Source: Sphingomonas parva (ex Maeng et al. 2020) (GTDB lineage: Bacteria; Pseudomonadota; Alphaproteobacteria; Sphingomonadales; Sphingomonadaceae). Taken from it: a DNA stretch of 64,000 nt. The notes below the pieces were generated by a model. The model saw only the letters and a list, made by a program, of their open reading frames with translations. It had not been told where the DNA came from and searched no databases. The stretch lies in contig NZ_SPDV01000012.1 of assembly GCF_004564275.1 (NCBI RefSeq), positions 62,001 to 126,000 of the forward strand. The letters run 5' to 3'. Each line of letters opens with the position of its first letter. Positions within the stretch are counted from its first letter, which is position 1. Positions 1 to 12,028 of the stretch are shown piece by piece. A program made the translations under genes and the position numbers.

Positions 1-791
1 GCTCGGCCCTCGCTTCGGAGCGGATCCGCCAGGCGGTGCTCGCCGCCAAGGCGAAGGGCCTGCCGGTGGTGGTGTCGATGGGCAGCCTCGCCGCCTCGGG
101 CGGCTATTGGGTCTCGATGGCCGGCGACAAGATCTATGCGGAGCCTTCGACGATCACCGGCTCGATCGGGGTGTTCGGCATCCTGCCCAGCTTCGAGGGT
201 GCGCTGACCAAGCTCGGCGTCGGCGCCGACGGGGTGAAGACGACGCCGCTGTCGGGCGAGCCCGACCTGCTGCGCGGCCCCTCGCCCGAGGCCGACCAGC
301 TGCTCCAGATGGGCGTCGAGAGCACCTACCGGCGCTTCCTGACGCTCGTCTCCGAGAAGAGGAAAATGCCGGTCGCGCGCGTCGACCAGATCGCCCAGGG
401 CCGCGTCTGGGACGGCGGCACCGCGCGTCAGCTCGGCCTCGTCGACGCCTTTGGGGGGCTCGACGACGCGATCGCCGAGGCGGCGCGGCTCGCCAAGGTG
501 GACGGCGACGATGCGCGGCCCGTCTGGCTCGAGCCGGGTCCCAGCTTCGCCGATACCCTGCTGATGGCGCTCGCCAGCGGCGAGGAGGAGGAGCAGGCCT
601 CGCCCGACGCGTTCGGCAGGATGGGGCTGATCCAGCGGCAGATGATGGCGCGTGCCGCCGCGGACGCCGAGCTTCTGGTCACCGGCGCCTCGGTCCAGGC
701 GCGCTGCCTCGCCTGCCCGGGATCGGAAGCGATCGCCCGGCCGCGCAAGGACGGCCTCGCCGCGATGCTGCTGCGGATGATCGGCGTGTGA
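1..791 (+). CDS. sppA: Signal peptide peptidase SppA, C-terminal part (5' end outside window)
   Basis: The frame is open from base 3, so the gene begins upstream of the window; 262 residues are visible. SppA is a membrane-bound serine protease that degrades cleaved signal peptides using a Ser/Lys dyad. The motif GSLAASGGYW, with the serine codon at about base 96, matches the conserved nucleophile region of the C-terminal repeat of the long (67K) family. The stretch after it (ITGSIGVFG) is also typical of S49 peptidases. The general-base lysine belongs to the missing N-terminal half. The next gene starts with a GTG overlapping this stop codon by 4 bases, so the two are probably co-transcribed. 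Family assignment is secure. Confidence 0.93.
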   Translation, partial: SALASERIRQAVLAAKAKGLPVVVSMGSLAASGGYWVSMAGDKIYAEPSTITGSIGVFGILPSFEGALTKLGVGADGVKTTPLSGEPDLLRGPSPEADQLLQMGVESTYRRFLTLVSEKRKMPVARVDQIAQGRVWDGGTARQLGLVDAFGGLDDAIAEAARLAKVDGDDARPVWLEPGPSFADTLLMALASGEEEEQASPDAFGRMGLIQRQMMARAAADAELLVTGASVQARCLACPGSEAIARPRKDGLAAMLLRMIGV

Positions 792-1339
792 GGATCCGGG
801 CGGCGACCGCCAGGGACGCCGCCGCGATCGCGCGCATCTATGCGCCTTATGTCGATGGCTCGATCGTGACGTTCGAGGAGGTCGCGCCGAACGCGGCCGA
901 GATGGCCCCGCGGATCGAGAGCGGCGGGGACCTCTATCCCTGGCTGGTCGCGGAGGAGGCGGGAGAGATTGCCGGCTACGCCTCCGCCGCAGCGTTCCGG
1001 ACGCGCACCGCCTACCGCTTCGCGGTCGAGACCAGCGTCTACGTGCGCCAGGGCGTGGAACGGCGCGGGATCGGCAGCGCGCTCTACCGACCGCTGATCG
1101 GGACGCTCGAGGCGCAGGGCTTCACCCAGGCGATCGCCGCGATCAGCCTTCCCAATCCGTCCAGCGTGAAGCTGCACGAGCGCTTCGGCTTCGCGCCGGC
1201 CGGCGTCTACCGCCAGGTGGGGTGGAAGCTCGGCCGGTGGATCGACGTCGGCCTGTGGCAGAGGATGCTGGCGGCGCCGACCGATCCCCCGCGCGAGCCG
1301 CGCCCGGTCAGCGGCGATAGGCCGGCAGCGACAGGCTGA
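788..1339 (+). CDS. GNAT family N-acetyltransferase, phosphinothricin acetyltransferase-like
   Basis: A 183-residue GNAT protein. The N-terminus (IRAATARDAAAIARIYAPYV, then a TFEE motif) and the acetyl-CoA loop ERRGIGSALY near residues 91-100 are typical of the PAT/YncA branch, which acetylates small amines such as methionine sulfoximine or phosphinothricin. I chose the GTG at 788 because it overlaps the sppA stop codon (GTGA) and places the domain at residue 2; the open frame continues upstream only as a shadow of sppA. Its 3' end overlaps the convergent TRIC gene by 32 bases. The substrate cannot be told from sequence. Confidence 0.9.
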   Translation: MRIRAATARDAAAIARIYAPYVDGSIVTFEEVAPNAAEMAPRIESGGDLYPWLVAEEAGEIAGYASAAAFRTRTAYRFAVETSVYVRQGVERRGIGSALYRPLIGTLEAQGFTQAIAAISLPNPSSVKLHERFGFAPAGVYRQVGWKLGRWIDVGLWQRMLAAPTDPPREPRPVSGDRPAATG

Positions 1340-1937
1340 ACGCGATCGCCGCGCCGCGCAATGCGAAGCCGGCCGCGGTCGCGAGCAGAGCGGCGATCAT
1401 CGCATTGACGCCGAGCTGGACGAGAAGAACCGAGAGAGCTGCGGAGAGCGCCGCCGCCGTGACGTAGAGCTCGGGGCGCATCAGGATCGAGGGCTGCCCC
1501 GCGAGGACGTCCCGCAATATGCCGCCGACGCAGCCGGTGAGCACGCCCATGCCTATCGCGGGGATCGGCGCGACGCCGTAGGCAAGGCCCTTGGCGGCCC
1601 CGTAGGTGGCATAGGCGGCAAGTCCCGCGGCATCGAGCCAGAGCAGGGCCCGGCCGTGCCAGACCCGTGCGGGGAGGAACCAGACGAGCAGGGCGGCGGC
1701 GAGGCAGATCAGCATCACGGCATTCTGATGAACCCAGAAGACCGGCGCGCCGATCAGCAGATCACGCACCGTGCCGCCGCCGACGCCGGTGGAAACGGCG
1801 AAGAAGAAGAAGGTCACCAGGGTCTGGCGGTGCGCCGCGGCGACCAGCGCCCCGGACAAAGCGAAGACGGCGAGGCCCGCCCAGTCGAGATAGACGAGCA
1901 AAGGATCGAGATCGACGCGAATGGGGAGCGGCGGCAT
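1308..1937 (-). CDS. Trimeric intracellular cation channel (TRIC/UPF0126) family membrane protein
   Basis: A 209-residue inner-membrane protein with about seven hydrophobic segments. It has the internal duplication typical of UPF0126: a Gly-rich motif followed by Arg-Asp near residues 51-60 (GVGGGTVRDL) and again near 135-146 (GCVGGILRDVLA). Prokaryotic members related to TRIC channels conduct potassium; the physiological role of this YadS-like branch is unsettled. The start ATG at 1937 precedes a short polar N-terminus. Its C-terminal codons overlap the convergent acetyltransferase gene. Confidence 0.9.
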   Translation of the reverse strand: MPPLPIRVDLDPLLVYLDWAGLAVFALSGALVAAAHRQTLVTFFFFAVSTGVGGGTVRDLLIGAPVFWVHQNAVMLICLAAALLVWFLPARVWHGRALLWLDAAGLAAYATYGAAKGLAYGVAPIPAIGMGVLTGCVGGILRDVLAGQPSILMRPELYVTAAALSAALSVLLVQLGVNAMIAALLATAAGFALRGAAIAFSLSLPAYRR

Positions 1938-1965
1938 TCCGGCCGCTTAGCATGTCCACCGCCGC

Positions 1966-2667
1966 TTAGACACGCTCGCTCGGCCCTTCCGCGCCGCGGC
2001 GGCGGCGGATGGTCAGCGGCAACATCACCAGCGCCATGAGCGTGGTCGCGAGGCCGAGGATGCCGAAGCCGATGACGAGCGGATTGTGGGTGTCTTCGCG
2101 AGTCTCGAGATCCATGATGTGGAGGCCCCACATCCAATCGTAGACGCGCCACCAGCGCGTCCGGCGCGCGACGATCTCGCCGGTCGCCGCGTCGAGGTAG
2201 AAGCGGGTACCGTCGGTCATCGTCACCCGCCAGGCGTCGATCGGCCGGCGCAGGTCGATCGGCGGTGCATCGCGCGAGATGCGGTCGATCGCGCGGATCG
2301 AGCCCTTGCCGGCATAGCGAGCGGCGAGCTCGCGCGCCGCCTCGGCGGCACCGAGCGGCGGCAGCAGCCGGCCGTCGCGGGGATCGGCGCGGCGGCTTTC
2401 CCCGTCCTGGTAGCGGACGATCCAGCGCGGGCCGTCGGCGCGGGCCTCCAGCTTCAGCGAGGCGACCGGCCGCGGGCCGATCGCCGGTGGCACCGGAACG
2501 AGTCCAAGCGGCAAAGGCGGCGCCTCGGCGATCAGATCCTCGCCGCGCACCTCCTCGATCGGCTTCGCGACCATGACCAGGCCGCTCACCGTCCAGGCAA
2601 GAAAGGGCAGGGCCACGATCCAGCCGAGCCAGATGTGCCAGCGGCGAAGTTGCTGACGAAGCTTCAT
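1966..2667 (-). CDS. PepSY-domain membrane protein
   Basis: 233 residues. The N-terminus (LRRWHIWLGWIVALPFLAWT) is the first helix of PepSY-associated membrane proteins. A periplasmic region of about 165 residues follows, then a C-terminal helix near residues 203-222. The short form with one periplasmic PepSY repeat differs from the larger four-helix siderophore-reductase-like proteins. The motif WRVYDWMWGLHIMDL is characteristic of the family. Function is unknown; related proteins are often linked to iron or heme. It lies upstream of the TRIC gene on the same strand with a 28-base gap. Confidence 0.85.
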   Translation of the reverse strand: MKLRQQLRRWHIWLGWIVALPFLAWTVSGLVMVAKPIEEVRGEDLIAEAPPLPLGLVPVPPAIGPRPVASLKLEARADGPRWIVRYQDGESRRADPRDGRLLPPLGAAEAARELAARYAGKGSIRAIDRISRDAPPIDLRRPIDAWRVTMTDGTRFYLDAATGEIVARRTRWWRVYDWMWGLHIMDLETREDTHNPLVIGFGILGLATTLMALVMLPLTIRRRRGAEGPSERV

Positions 2668-2728
2668 GCGGCGCCCCCCAATTCGCGCCGTTTCTAGGGC
2701 GTGGGGCGGGGCAGGGGAAGCGTGAGAG

Positions 2729-2751
2729 ATCCTCCCCGCAAGCGGGGAGGA
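2729..2751 (-). terminator. Palindromic terminator-like element after lpd
   Basis: The sequence ATCCTCCCC-gcaagc-GGGGAGGAT forms a perfect 9-bp stem 14 bases past the lpd stop. It has no long T-run. It resembles short GC-rich palindromes common between genes in sphingomonads, so it may be a 3' stabiliser rather than a classical terminator. Confidence 0.5.
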
Positions 2752-2764
2752 TTGGAAGGCTGGC

Positions 2765-4162
2765 TCAGATGTGGATCGGCAGGCCCTGGACCGCCATCGC
2801 CGCTTCCTTGACCGCCTCGGAATGGGTCGGGTGGGCGTGGCAGGTGTAGGCGATGTCCTCGGACGTGGCGCCGAACTCCATCGCCTGGGCGGCCTGGGCG
2901 ATCATCGTGCCGGCGACCGAGGCGATGATGTGGACGCCGAGCACGCGGTCGGTGCGGGCGTCGGCGATCACCTTGACGAAGCCGTCCATGTCGCGGTTGG
3001 TCTTGGCGCGGCTGTTCGCCATCATCGGGAACTTGCCGACCTTGTAGTCGATGCCGGCGTCCTTCAGCTCGTCCTCGGTCTTGCCGACCGAGGCGATCTC
3101 CGGATGGGTGTAGACCACCGCGGGGATCACCTCGTGGTTCACGATCCCGGTCTGGCCGGCGATGTTCTCCGCGACGGCGACGCCCTCGTCCTCGGCCTTG
3201 TGGGCGAGCATCGGGCCCGGCGTCACGTCGCCGATCGCCCAGATGCCCGGCACATTGGTGGCGAAATCATGATCGACCTCGATCTGGCCGCGCTTGTTGA
3301 CCGCAAGCCCGGCCTTCTCGAGCGCCAGCCCGTCGGTGTTCGGCCGGCGGCCGATCGAGACGAGGACGGCGTCCGCCTCGATCGTCTCGGCAGCGCCGCC
3401 GGCGGCGGGCTCCACCGTCACGACGGCGCCGGCGCCGCGGCGCTCGACGCCGCTGACCTTGGTCGAGGTGCGGATCTCGAAGCCCTGCTTCTTGAAGATC
3501 TTGCGCGCTTCCTTGCGGACCTCGCCGTCCATGCCGGGCAGGATCTCGTCGAGATATTCGACGACGGTGACCTTGGCGCCGAGGCGCCGCCAGACCGAGC
3601 CGAGCTCGAGGCCGATCACGCCGCCGCCGATCACGACGAGGTGGTTCGGCACCTTCGGCAGCGCGAGCGCGCCGGTCGAATCGATCACGACCTCATTGTC
3701 GATCGTCACGCCGGGCAGCGGCGTCACCGAAGAGCCGGTGGCGATGACGATGTTCTTCGCCGTGTAAGCAGTGCCGGCGACTTGGATGCTGTTGGCGCCG
3801 GTGAAGGACGCCTGCCCCTTCAGCCACTCGATCTTGTTCTTCTTGAACAGGAAGGCAATGCCTCCGGTCAGCTCCTTCACCGCCTTCGCCTTCTCGGCGT
3901 GCATGGCGTCGAGATCGATCTCCACGCCGCTGGTCTTCACGCCCCATTTGGCGAGCGTGCCGTGGCTCGCTTCCTCGAACAGTTCGGAGGCGTGGAGAAG
4001 CGCCTTGGAGGGAATGCAGCCGACGTTGAGGCAGGTACCGCCGAGCGTCTCGCGGCTTTCGACGCAGGCGGTCTTCAGCCCGAGCTGGGCCGCGCGGATC
4101 GCCGCGACATAGCCGCCCGGTCCCGCCCCGATCACGATCACGTCGAAATTGGTCTCTGCCAT
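2765..4162 (-). CDS. lpd: Dihydrolipoyl dehydrogenase (E3) of the 2-oxoglutarate dehydrogenase complex
   Basis: 465 residues, FAD- and NAD-dependent; reoxidises the dihydrolipoyl group of the E2 subunit. Visible motifs are the FAD site GAGPGG (about residues 12-17), the redox disulfide CLNVGC (Cys44 and Cys49), the NAD site VVIGGGVIGLELG (about 180), and the His-Glu pair in HAHPTHSEAV near the C-terminus. I chose the ATG at 4162 because AGAAGGAAG lies just upstream in the transcript and MAETNFDVIVIG is the family start; a 12-residue upstream extension is unlikely. It is last in the mdh-sucD-sucA-sucB-lpd run. A second E3 gene (43378-44760) sits beside the pyruvate dehydrogenase E2. Confidence 0.96.
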   Translation of the reverse strand: MAETNFDVIVIGAGPGGYVAAIRAAQLGLKTACVESRETLGGTCLNVGCIPSKALLHASELFEEASHGTLAKWGVKTSGVEIDLDAMHAEKAKAVKELTGGIAFLFKKNKIEWLKGQASFTGANSIQVAGTAYTAKNIVIATGSSVTPLPGVTIDNEVVIDSTGALALPKVPNHLVVIGGGVIGLELGSVWRRLGAKVTVVEYLDEILPGMDGEVRKEARKIFKKQGFEIRTSTKVSGVERRGAGAVVTVEPAAGGAAETIEADAVLVSIGRRPNTDGLALEKAGLAVNKRGQIEVDHDFATNVPGIWAIGDVTPGPMLAHKAEDEGVAVAENIAGQTGIVNHEVIPAVVYTHPEIASVGKTEDELKDAGIDYKVGKFPMMANSRAKTNRDMDGFVKVIADARTDRVLGVHIIASVAGTMIAQAAQAMEFGATSEDIAYTCHAHPTHSEAVKEAAMAVQGLPIHI

Positions 4163-4248
4163 GTCTCGCTTCCTTCTGTCGCGATGCGAGGCCGGCACTC
4201 CGTCCGACCTCGCCGCGTCCGGTTACCCGGATATATGGTGTGTGTTGC

Positions 4249-5547
<1,299 letters not shown>

Positions 5548-5559
5548 TCTACTCCCTTT

Positions 5560-8361
5560 TTATCCGGCTTTGCGCTGCGACACGGGGTCGCTGGAATGAC
5601 CCAGCGCATCGGCGATCAGCGCCGCCTGCTCGGCGGCATGGCGCTTGGCGAGGCCCGTGGCCGGCGAGGCGGAGGCGGCGCGGCCGGCATAGGCGGGGCG
5701 CTGCGGCCTGACGCCGGCATCGACGAGGCATTGCTCGAGATAGGGCTCGACGAAGGTCCAATAGCCGTTGTTCTTCGGCTCTTCCTGGGCCCAGACCACG
5801 TCCTCGAGACTGGTCATCCGCTTCAGGCGCTTGACCAGAGGCTCCGACGGAAACGGATAGAGCTGCTCGATGCGCACGATCGACGTGTTGCGATCGCCCG
5901 CATTGTCGCGCGCCTCCATCAGCTCGTAGGCGACCTTGCCGGTGCACAGGACGAGACGCTTCACGTCCTCGTCGCGCGGCGCGTTGAGATCCGAGAGGAT
6001 CCGCCGGAAGTGGCTGTCGCCGGTGAAATCGGCGAGCGTCGAGACCGCCAGCTTGTGGCGGAGCAGCGACTTCGGAGTCATCACGATCAGCGGCTTGCGG
6101 AAGTCGCGGTGCATCTGCCGGCGCAGCATGTGGAAGTAATTGGCCGGCGTGGTGACGTTCGCCACCTGCATATTGTCCTCGGCGCAGAGCTGCAGATAGC
6201 GCTCGGGACGCGCGGAGCTGTGCTCCGGTCCCTGGCCCTCGTAGCCGTGCGGCAGCAGCATGACGAGGCCGTTGGCGCGCAGCCACTTCGCCTCGCCGCT
6301 GGCGATGAACTGATCGATGATCACCTGCGCGCCGTTGGCGAAATCGCCGAACTGGCCTTCCCACAGCACCAAGGTCTGCGGATCGGACAGAGCATAGCCA
6401 TATTCGAAGCCGAGCACGCCGAATTCGGACAGCGGGCTGTCGCGCACCTCGAAGCGGCCGCTGCCGACCCTGGTCAGCGGAATGTATTTGTGGCCGTCGT
6501 TCTGATCGACCCAGACCGAGTGGCGGTGGCTGAAGGTGCCGCGACCACTGTCCTGGCCGGAGAGGCGGACCTGATAGCCTTCGTGGACCAGCGCACCGAA
6601 GGCGAGCGCCTCGCCGGTTGCCCAGTCGAACCCTTCGCCGGTCTCGAACATCTGGCGGCGGGCGTCGATCACCCGCTGCAGCGTCTTGTGGACGATGAGT
6701 CCCTCCGGGACGGTGGTGAGGATCTTGCCGACCTCGCGGGCGACGTCCGCGTCGATCGCCGTCTCGGCATTGCGCCGCGCGGTGACCGGACCTTCCGGAC
6801 GGCCGAGGCCGGTCCAGCGGCCCTCGAACCAGTCCGCCTTGTTCGGGAGATAGGTCTTGGCGGCCTCGAACTCGTTCTCCAGCACCGCGGTGAATTCCGC
6901 GACCCGGCCGTCGACCCAGCCGGCGTCGATCACGCCTTCGGAGACGAGGCGCGCGCCGTACAGCTCCGAGACCGGCGGATGGCTGCGGATCTTCGCGTAC
7001 ATCTGCGGCTGGGTGAAGCTCGGCTCGTCGCCCTCGTTGTGGCCGAAGCGGCGGTAGCACCACATGTCGATGACGATGTCGCGCTTGAACGTCTGGCGGA
7101 ACTCGATGGCCAGCTTGCAGGCGAAGGTCACCGCCTCCGGATCGTCGCCGTTGACGTGAAGGATCGGCGCCTGGACCATCTTGGCGACGTCGGACGGGTA
7201 AGGCGACGAGCGCGCGAATTGCGGCGAGGTCGTGAAGCCGACCTGGTTGTTGATGATGAAGTGGACGGTGCCGCCGGTGCCGTAGCCCGGCAGGCCGGAG
7301 AAGCCGAGGATCTCGGCGACGATGCCCTGGCCGGCGAAGGCGGCGTCGCCGTGGAGCAGGACCGGGAGCACCTGGCTGCCCTCGTCATCGCCGCGCGCGA
7401 CCTGGCTGGCGCGGGCCTTGCCGAGCACGACCGGATTGACCGCCTCGAGATGGCTCGGATTGGGCAGCAGCGAGAGGTGGACCTTGACGTCGTCGAACTC
7501 GCGGTCCGACGAGGTGCCGAGATGGTATTTGACGTCGCCCGAGCCGCCGACGTCGGCCGGGTTCGAGGCGCCGCCGGCGAACTCGCTGAAGATCGCGCGA
7601 TAGGGCTTGCCCATCACGTTGGAGAGCACGTTGAGGCGGCCGCGATGGGCCATGCCGATCACGATCTCCTGGACGCCGAGCACGCCGCCGTACTTGATCA
7701 CCGCCTCGAGCGCGGGGATCATCGATTCGCCGCCGTCGAGGCCGAAGCGCTTGGTGCCGACATATTTGCGGGCGAGGAAGCGCTCCCACTGCTCGCCCTC
7801 GATCACCTTGGCGAGGATCGCCTGCTTGCCCTCGGTGGTGAAGCGAATCTCGGCGTCGCGGCCTTCCATCCGATCCTGGAGGAATTTGCGCTCCTCCACA
7901 TCGTTGATGTGCATGTACTCGAGGCCGACCTTGCCGCAATAATTGGCCTTCAGCACCTCGACGAGCTCGCGGACGCTCGCCCATTCGAGGCCGAGCACGC
8001 CGCCGAGATAGACCTTGCGATCGAGTGCGGCGCCGGTGAAGCCGTGATATTCGGGGGTGAGCTCCGGGGTCAGCTCGCGTTGGGCGAGACCGAGCGGATC
8101 GAGATCGGCGGCGAGGTGCCCGCGCACCCGATAGGTGCGGATCAGCGTCATCGCCTGGATCGAATCGCGGGCCGCCTGCTCGACCTCGGCATCGGATTTT
8201 CCGGAGGCGGCCGCGGCCGTCTTCGCCTTGGCCGCGACCTTCTCGATCGCCATCAAGGTGGGATCGAGCCCGGCGTTGACCGGATCGAGATCGGTCACGG
8301 GCCAGTTGTCGCGCGCCCAGCTGGGGCCTTGTTCCCGTTCGCCGCCGCCGAAAATATCCAC
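5560..8361 (-). CDS. sucA: 2-oxoglutarate dehydrogenase E1 component
   Basis: 933 residues, thiamin-diphosphate-dependent; decarboxylates 2-oxoglutarate and passes the succinyl group to SucB. Conserved blocks include GMAHRGRLNVL, the ThDP region LHGDAAFAGQGIV and RRFGHNEGDEPSFTQP, and C-terminal pyrimidine-binding blocks such as HGYEGQGPEHSS. The length matches the usual 930-950 residues. The N-terminus (SWARDNWP) carries the short E2-docking segment of bacterial SucA. Co-transcribed with sucD upstream (60-base gap) and sucB downstream (12-base gap). Confidence 0.97.
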   Translation of the reverse strand: MDIFGGGEREQGPSWARDNWPVTDLDPVNAGLDPTLMAIEKVAAKAKTAAAASGKSDAEVEQAARDSIQAMTLIRTYRVRGHLAADLDPLGLAQRELTPELTPEYHGFTGAALDRKVYLGGVLGLEWASVRELVEVLKANYCGKVGLEYMHINDVEERKFLQDRMEGRDAEIRFTTEGKQAILAKVIEGEQWERFLARKYVGTKRFGLDGGESMIPALEAVIKYGGVLGVQEIVIGMAHRGRLNVLSNVMGKPYRAIFSEFAGGASNPADVGGSGDVKYHLGTSSDREFDDVKVHLSLLPNPSHLEAVNPVVLGKARASQVARGDDEGSQVLPVLLHGDAAFAGQGIVAEILGFSGLPGYGTGGTVHFIINNQVGFTTSPQFARSSPYPSDVAKMVQAPILHVNGDDPEAVTFACKLAIEFRQTFKRDIVIDMWCYRRFGHNEGDEPSFTQPQMYAKIRSHPPVSELYGARLVSEGVIDAGWVDGRVAEFTAVLENEFEAAKTYLPNKADWFEGRWTGLGRPEGPVTARRNAETAIDADVAREVGKILTTVPEGLIVHKTLQRVIDARRQMFETGEGFDWATGEALAFGALVHEGYQVRLSGQDSGRGTFSHRHSVWVDQNDGHKYIPLTRVGSGRFEVRDSPLSEFGVLGFEYGYALSDPQTLVLWEGQFGDFANGAQVIIDQFIASGEAKWLRANGLVMLLPHGYEGQGPEHSSARPERYLQLCAEDNMQVANVTTPANYFHMLRRQMHRDFRKPLIVMTPKSLLRHKLAVSTLADFTGDSHFRRILSDLNAPRDEDVKRLVLCTGKVAYELMEARDNAGDRNTSIVRIEQLYPFPSEPLVKRLKRMTSLEDVVWAQEEPKNNGYWTFVEPYLEQCLVDAGVRPQRPAYAGRAASASPATGLAKRHAAEQAALIADALGHSSDPVSQRKAG

Positions 8362-8421
8362 GATTACCGCCTTCTCAGATGTGTCCCGGGGAAACGTCCG
8401 GTTTCCCCGCTCTTTCCCTCT

Positions 8422-9306
8422 TTAGACGCCAAGAAGCTGGACGAGGGTCTTTCCGAGCTCAGATGGGCTCGGCGAGACGCGAATTCCAGCCTCCTCCATG
8501 GCCGCGATCTTGTCCTCGGCGCCGCCCTTGCCGCCCGAAACGATCGCGCCGGCATGGCCCATGCGGCGGCCCGGAGGCGCGGTGCGGCCGGCGATGAAGC
8601 CGACGGTGGGCTTGGAGCGGCCGCGCTTCGCCTCGTCCTTGAGGAACTGGGCGGCTTCCTCCTCGGCCGAGCCGCCGATCTCGCCGATCATGATGATCGA
8701 CTGGGTCGCCTCGTCGGCGAGGAACAGCTCGAGCACGTCGATGAAGTTGGTGCCGTTCACCGGATCGCCGCCGATGCCGACGGCCGTGGTCTGGCCGAGG
8801 CCTTCGTTCGAGGTCTGGAACACCGCCTCGTAGGTGAGGGTGCCGGAGCGGCTGACCACGCCGACCGAGCCCTTCTTGAAGATGTTGCCCGGCATGATGC
8901 CGATCTTGCACTCGCCCGGGGTGAGGACGCCGGGGCAGTTCGGGCCGATCAGCCGCGAGCTGGAGCCGGCGAGGGCGCGCTTGACCCGGACCATGTCGAG
9001 CACCGGAATGCCCTCGGTAATCGCGACGATCAGAGACACCTCGGCGTCGATCGCCTCGAGGATGGCATCGGCCGCGCCGGCCGGCGGCACGTAGATCACC
9101 GAAGCGTCGGCGCCGGTCGCCTCGCGCGCCTCGAGCACCGTGTCGAACACGGGAAGGCCGAGATGGGTCGAGCCGCCCTTGCCGGGCGAGGTGCCGCCGA
9201 CGACCTTGGTGCCGTAGGCGATCGCCTGCTCGGTGTGGAAGGTCCCCTGCTTGCCGGTGAAGCCCTGGGTGATGACCTTGGTGTTCGAATTGACGAGAAT
9301 GGACAT
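8422..9306 (-). CDS. sucD: Succinyl-CoA ligase, alpha subunit
   Basis: 294 residues. Forms the CoA-binding and phosphohistidine-carrying half of succinyl-CoA synthetase. The N-terminal nucleotide-fold motif [13 protein letters not shown] and the active-site histidine in [13 protein letters not shown] (about residue 251) are intact. The beta subunit gene sucC, usually directly upstream, is absent: the next gene upstream is mdh, 66 bases away. SucC must therefore come from elsewhere in the genome. Confidence 0.97.
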   Translation of the reverse strand: MSILVNSNTKVITQGFTGKQGTFHTEQAIAYGTKVVGGTSPGKGGSTHLGLPVFDTVLEAREATGADASVIYVPPAGAADAILEAIDAEVSLIVAITEGIPVLDMVRVKRALAGSSSRLIGPNCPGVLTPGECKIGIMPGNIFKKGSVGVVSRSGTLTYEAVFQTSNEGLGQTTAVGIGGDPVNGTNFIDVLELFLADEATQSIIMIGEIGGSAEEEAAQFLKDEAKRGRSKPTVGFIAGRTAPPGRRMGHAGAIVSGGKGGAEDKIAAMEEAGIRVSPSPSELGKTLVQLLGV

Positions 9307-9372
9307 TCAGATTTCTCCGGCGCTCAGGGAGCGGGATCTTGGAAGATGGCGGCGAAGGCGCGCACGTGCGCC

Positions 9373-10568
<1,196 letters not shown>

Positions 10569-11975
10569 CTATTTGCCCGCGAGTGCCTTCAGCATGTCGA
10601 CCCAATGGTCGACGTCGTCGTACAAGGCCTTGACCGGCAGCCGCTCGTCCCGGCCGTGGGCGCGAAGGTCGTCCGGCACCACGCCCCAGGCGCCGTCGAC
10701 GCCGTAGACAGGAATGCCGCTGACCCGGAACGGGCGTGCGTCGGTCGCCCCGGTGCTCATCTCCGGCATGATCGGGGCGGTCGGGTGCCGGCGGTGGACG
10801 GCGGCCGTATAAGCGGCGACCACGTCGGGGCGGAGCGGCGAGGCGAGCGACATCTTCTGATCGTCGGTGCGCTCGACCGTGACCTCGGGATCGTTCACCA
10901 CCCGCTCGAGCTCGTCGCGGACGGCAGCGGGCTCGACGCCCGGCATGATCCGGCAATTGACGGTGGCGCGGGCGAGCTGGGGCAGGGCATTGTCCGCATG
11001 GCCACCCTCGAGCCGGGTCGCGACGCAGCGCGTCCGGGTGATGCCGACCTCGCCCTCGTCGGCCTCGATTGCGTCGGCGGCGGCGCCGTCCGCCGGATCC
11101 TTGAGCCAGGCGCGCATCGCGTCGCCGAGCGGCCCCGTCTCGCTCTTTTCGCGCACCGAGAAATAGGCGCGGGTCGTCTCGTTCAGCATCGGCGCGAAGC
11201 GATGCGCCTCGAGCCGCTTCAGCGCCTCGGCGAGCGTGTAGATCGCATTGTCCTTGCGCGGCTTCGAGCTGTGGCCGCCGCGGTTGCGGACGGTGAAGCT
11301 GTACATCGAATAGGTCTTCTCCGCGGCCTGGAGCGAGAAGCCGAGCGGCCGCCCCTGCTTGTCGAAGCCGCCGCCGCCGGCGTCCGAGTTCAAGGCGAAT
11401 TCGGCATCGGTCCACTTGCGCCACTCGGCCGCGCCGAGCCGCGCGCCCTCGCCGGTCGTCTCCTCGTCGCCGGTGAAGAACAGGACGAGGTCGCGTTTCG
11501 GCCTGAATCCTTCGGCGCGCAGGCGCAGCAGGGCGGTGACCAGGGCCACCGCGCCGCCCTTGTTGTCGCTGGTGCCGCGGCCGTAGAAATAGCCGTCCTG
11601 CTCGACCAGCCGGAAAGGGTCCATCGACCAGTCTTCCCGCTTCGCGTCGACGACGTCGAGATGGGCCATCAGCAGGATCGGCTTCCCGCCCGGTTTACCC
11701 GTCGCCGGCCAGCGGGCGATCAGCGCCGCCGTCTGGTTGTCCGGCGCCGCCTGATAGGGAAGGATGTGGAGGTCGCCCTCCGCCCAGCCAGCGGCCTTCA
11801 GCTGATCGGCGAAATAGGCCGCCTGCGCCGGCACCTGGCCGCGCCCGGCCACGGTCGGGAAGGCCACCGAGCGCTCGAGCAGCTCGCGCGCCTTCGCGTC
11901 CCAGCGGTCCGCATTGGGCTCGGCGGCAAAGGCGACGGAGGGAAGCAGCAGGGGGAGGGGGGCGAGAAGGCGCAT
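10569..11975 (-). CDS. Secreted M20 family metallopeptidase
   Basis: 468 residues with a cleavable signal peptide (MRLLAPLPLLLPSVAFA-AEP). The zinc-peptidase motifs are in order: MAHLDVVDA (His ligand), YGRGTSDNKGG (bridging Asp), FTGDEETTG (catalytic Glu and ligand), NSDAGG (Asp ligand), a dimerisation domain with RNRGGHSSKP, and a C-terminal HGRDERL carrying the last His. This matches the CPSS1-like carboxypeptidase branch. I placed the start at 11975 because the signal peptide begins there. It follows zapE by 53 bases. The substrate, presumably periplasmic peptides, is inferred. Confidence 0.92.
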   Translation of the reverse strand: MRLLAPLPLLLPSVAFAAEPNADRWDAKARELLERSVAFPTVAGRGQVPAQAAYFADQLKAAGWAEGDLHILPYQAAPDNQTAALIARWPATGKPGGKPILLMAHLDVVDAKREDWSMDPFRLVEQDGYFYGRGTSDNKGGAVALVTALLRLRAEGFRPKRDLVLFFTGDEETTGEGARLGAAEWRKWTDAEFALNSDAGGGGFDKQGRPLGFSLQAAEKTYSMYSFTVRNRGGHSSKPRKDNAIYTLAEALKRLEAHRFAPMLNETTRAYFSVREKSETGPLGDAMRAWLKDPADGAAADAIEADEGEVGITRTRCVATRLEGGHADNALPQLARATVNCRIMPGVEPAAVRDELERVVNDPEVTVERTDDQKMSLASPLRPDVVAAYTAAVHRRHPTAPIMPEMSTGATDARPFRVSGIPVYGVDGAWGVVPDDLRAHGRDERLPVKALYDDVDHWVDMLKALAGK

Positions 11976-12028
11976 CGGCAGAGCTCCCGTGGAGGATCGG
12001 GGAAGGCTGCAGCGGCCCCGCCTGCCGG

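Noticed and set aside
107-787. N-terminal extension of the GNAT gene inside sppA
   Set aside because: Reads as an Arg-rich frame-shadow; the acetyltransferase domain starts right at the GTG at 788.
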